From an uncultured Novosphingobium sp. (GTDB lineage: Bacteria > Pseudomonadota > Alphaproteobacteria > Sphingomonadales > Sphingomonadaceae), in NCBI GenBank assembly GCA_937897535.1, contig CALCQB010000056.1, positions 1 through 6,449 of the forward strand: a stretch of DNA of 6,449 bases, written 5' to 3'. The first letter of the stretch is position 1. Each line of letters begins with the position of its first letter. Below, one piece after another: positions 6,265-6,449 of this stretch. Made by a program: the position numbers and the translations under genes. The notes below the pieces were generated by a model. The model worked only from the letters and a program-made list of their open reading frames with translations. It was not told where the DNA came from and made no database searches.

Positions 6265-6327
6265 AACCGTGACTGCCCCCAAAAGGCTAGTCTGCCACCC
6301 CTATAGCGCGGCGAATCGCGCCCGGAC

Positions 6328-6356
6328 TTGCGCAAACGCGACAGCACCGCCATATG
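6328..6356 (+). promoter_or_regulatory. Promoter of the SRP RNA gene
   Basis: TTGCGC (6328-6333) and CATATG (6351-6356) are separated by exactly 17 nt, and a start 6-8 nt later falls at about 6362-6364, just where the closing helix of the SRP RNA begins. The match to the sigma-70 type consensus is moderate, but the position relative to an RNA with an independently defined 5' end makes it convincing. A GANTC site (GAATC, 6313-6317) lies upstream. Confidence 0.55.
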
Positions 6357-6361
6357 CGCCG

Positions 6362-6449
6362 CCGGGAGTCGGTCGGACGTTTGCGCCCGCCAACTTGGTC
6401 AGGTCCGGAAGGAAGCAGCCACAACGGGTTGCGACGGGTCGGCCGGCTC
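6362..6449 (+). ncRNA. ffs: Signal recognition particle RNA, small bacterial (4.5S) type, 3'-truncated
   Basis: The RNA component of the signal recognition particle binds Ffh and FtsY to target nascent membrane proteins to the inner membrane. The segment 6397-6420 matches the conserved domain IV of E. coli 4.5S RNA as I know it, including the GGAA tetraloop (6407-6410) and the asymmetric internal loop strands around GGTCAGG and GAAGCAGCC. Flanking helices are visible: CAAC (6391-6394) with GTTG (6428-6431), CCCG (6386-6389) with CGGG (6435-6438), and the closing stem GAGTCGGTC (6366-6374) with GGCCGGCTC (6441-6449). The last few 3' bases lie past the window end. There is no Alu domain, as expected for a Gram-negative. 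The 5' end is placed from the promoter and the closing stem and may be off by a few bases. In many alphaproteobacteria dnaX follows this gene. Confidence 0.93.

Noticed and set aside
6301..6306. CTATAG as an extra upstream -10 for ffs
   Set aside because: There is no TTGACA-like element at 16-18 nt upstream of it, and the TTGCGC/CATATG pair is far better placed.
6141..6353. A 70-codon minus-strand open frame and a 69-codon plus-strand frame (6097-6306) across the interval before ffs
   Set aside because: The minus-strand start sits within the ffs -10 element, both have low-complexity Arg/Pro-rich translations, and neither has a ribosome site.
6176..6361. A possible tRNA in the structured interval
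   Set aside because: On neither strand could I find a T-arm with a GTTCGANNC-like loop, an acceptor stem of 7 bp or a matching anticodon arm; the inverted repeats do not fit a cloverleaf.

Overview
The window is a GC-rich stretch of chromosome that reads as an alphaproteobacterium, most probably a sphingomonad (Sphingomonadales: Erythrobacter / Novosphingobium / Sphingomonas type). The reasons are a SciP/DUF1153 cell-cycle regulator (a family confined to Alphaproteobacteria), a stand-alone NDUFS4-like complex I accessory subunit, the style of the MlaA protein with an IVVTAR segment, and a small bacterial SRP RNA after the complex I gene. All genes read on the + strand. I see no insertion sequence, phage gene, CRISPR array, tRNA or toxin-antitoxin pair.

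Layout. (1) Positions 2-688: the 3' three quarters of a long-chain polyprenyl diphosphate synthase (IspB family, ubiquinone side chain), cut by the window start. (2) 689-849: a regulatory interval with a near-consensus CtrA box and two hairpins. (3) 850-1173: sciP, antagonist of CtrA. (4) 1174-1321: a strong GC-rich stem, a weak promoter candidate and a good ribosome binding site. (5) 1322-2338: a Tas-like NADPH-dependent aldo/keto reductase. (6) 2451-3401: mlaA (VacJ), outer-membrane phospholipid transport. (7) 3427-5865: hrpB, a DEAH-box helicase, 25 nt behind mlaA and probably co-transcribed. (8) 5897-6175: the NDUFS4-like complex I accessory subunit, 31 nt behind hrpB. (9) 6176-6361: a non-coding, strongly structured interval that ends in a convincing promoter. 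(10) 6362 to the window end: ffs, the SRP 4.5S RNA, cut just inside its 3' strand.

How the genes relate. The set is mostly housekeeping: quinone side-chain synthesis and a complex I subunit (respiration), MlaA (envelope lipid asymmetry), SRP RNA (membrane protein targeting) and a cell-cycle regulator. Only mlaA-hrpB-complex I subunit looks like a transcription unit by spacing. The window holds no clear novel multi-gene system. The points most worth a second look are the MlaA protein without a lipobox but with a TonB-receptor-like IVVTAR segment, the candidate CtrA site in front of the gene for the CtrA antagonist, the unusual C-terminus of this SciP, and the unexplained structured interval before ffs.
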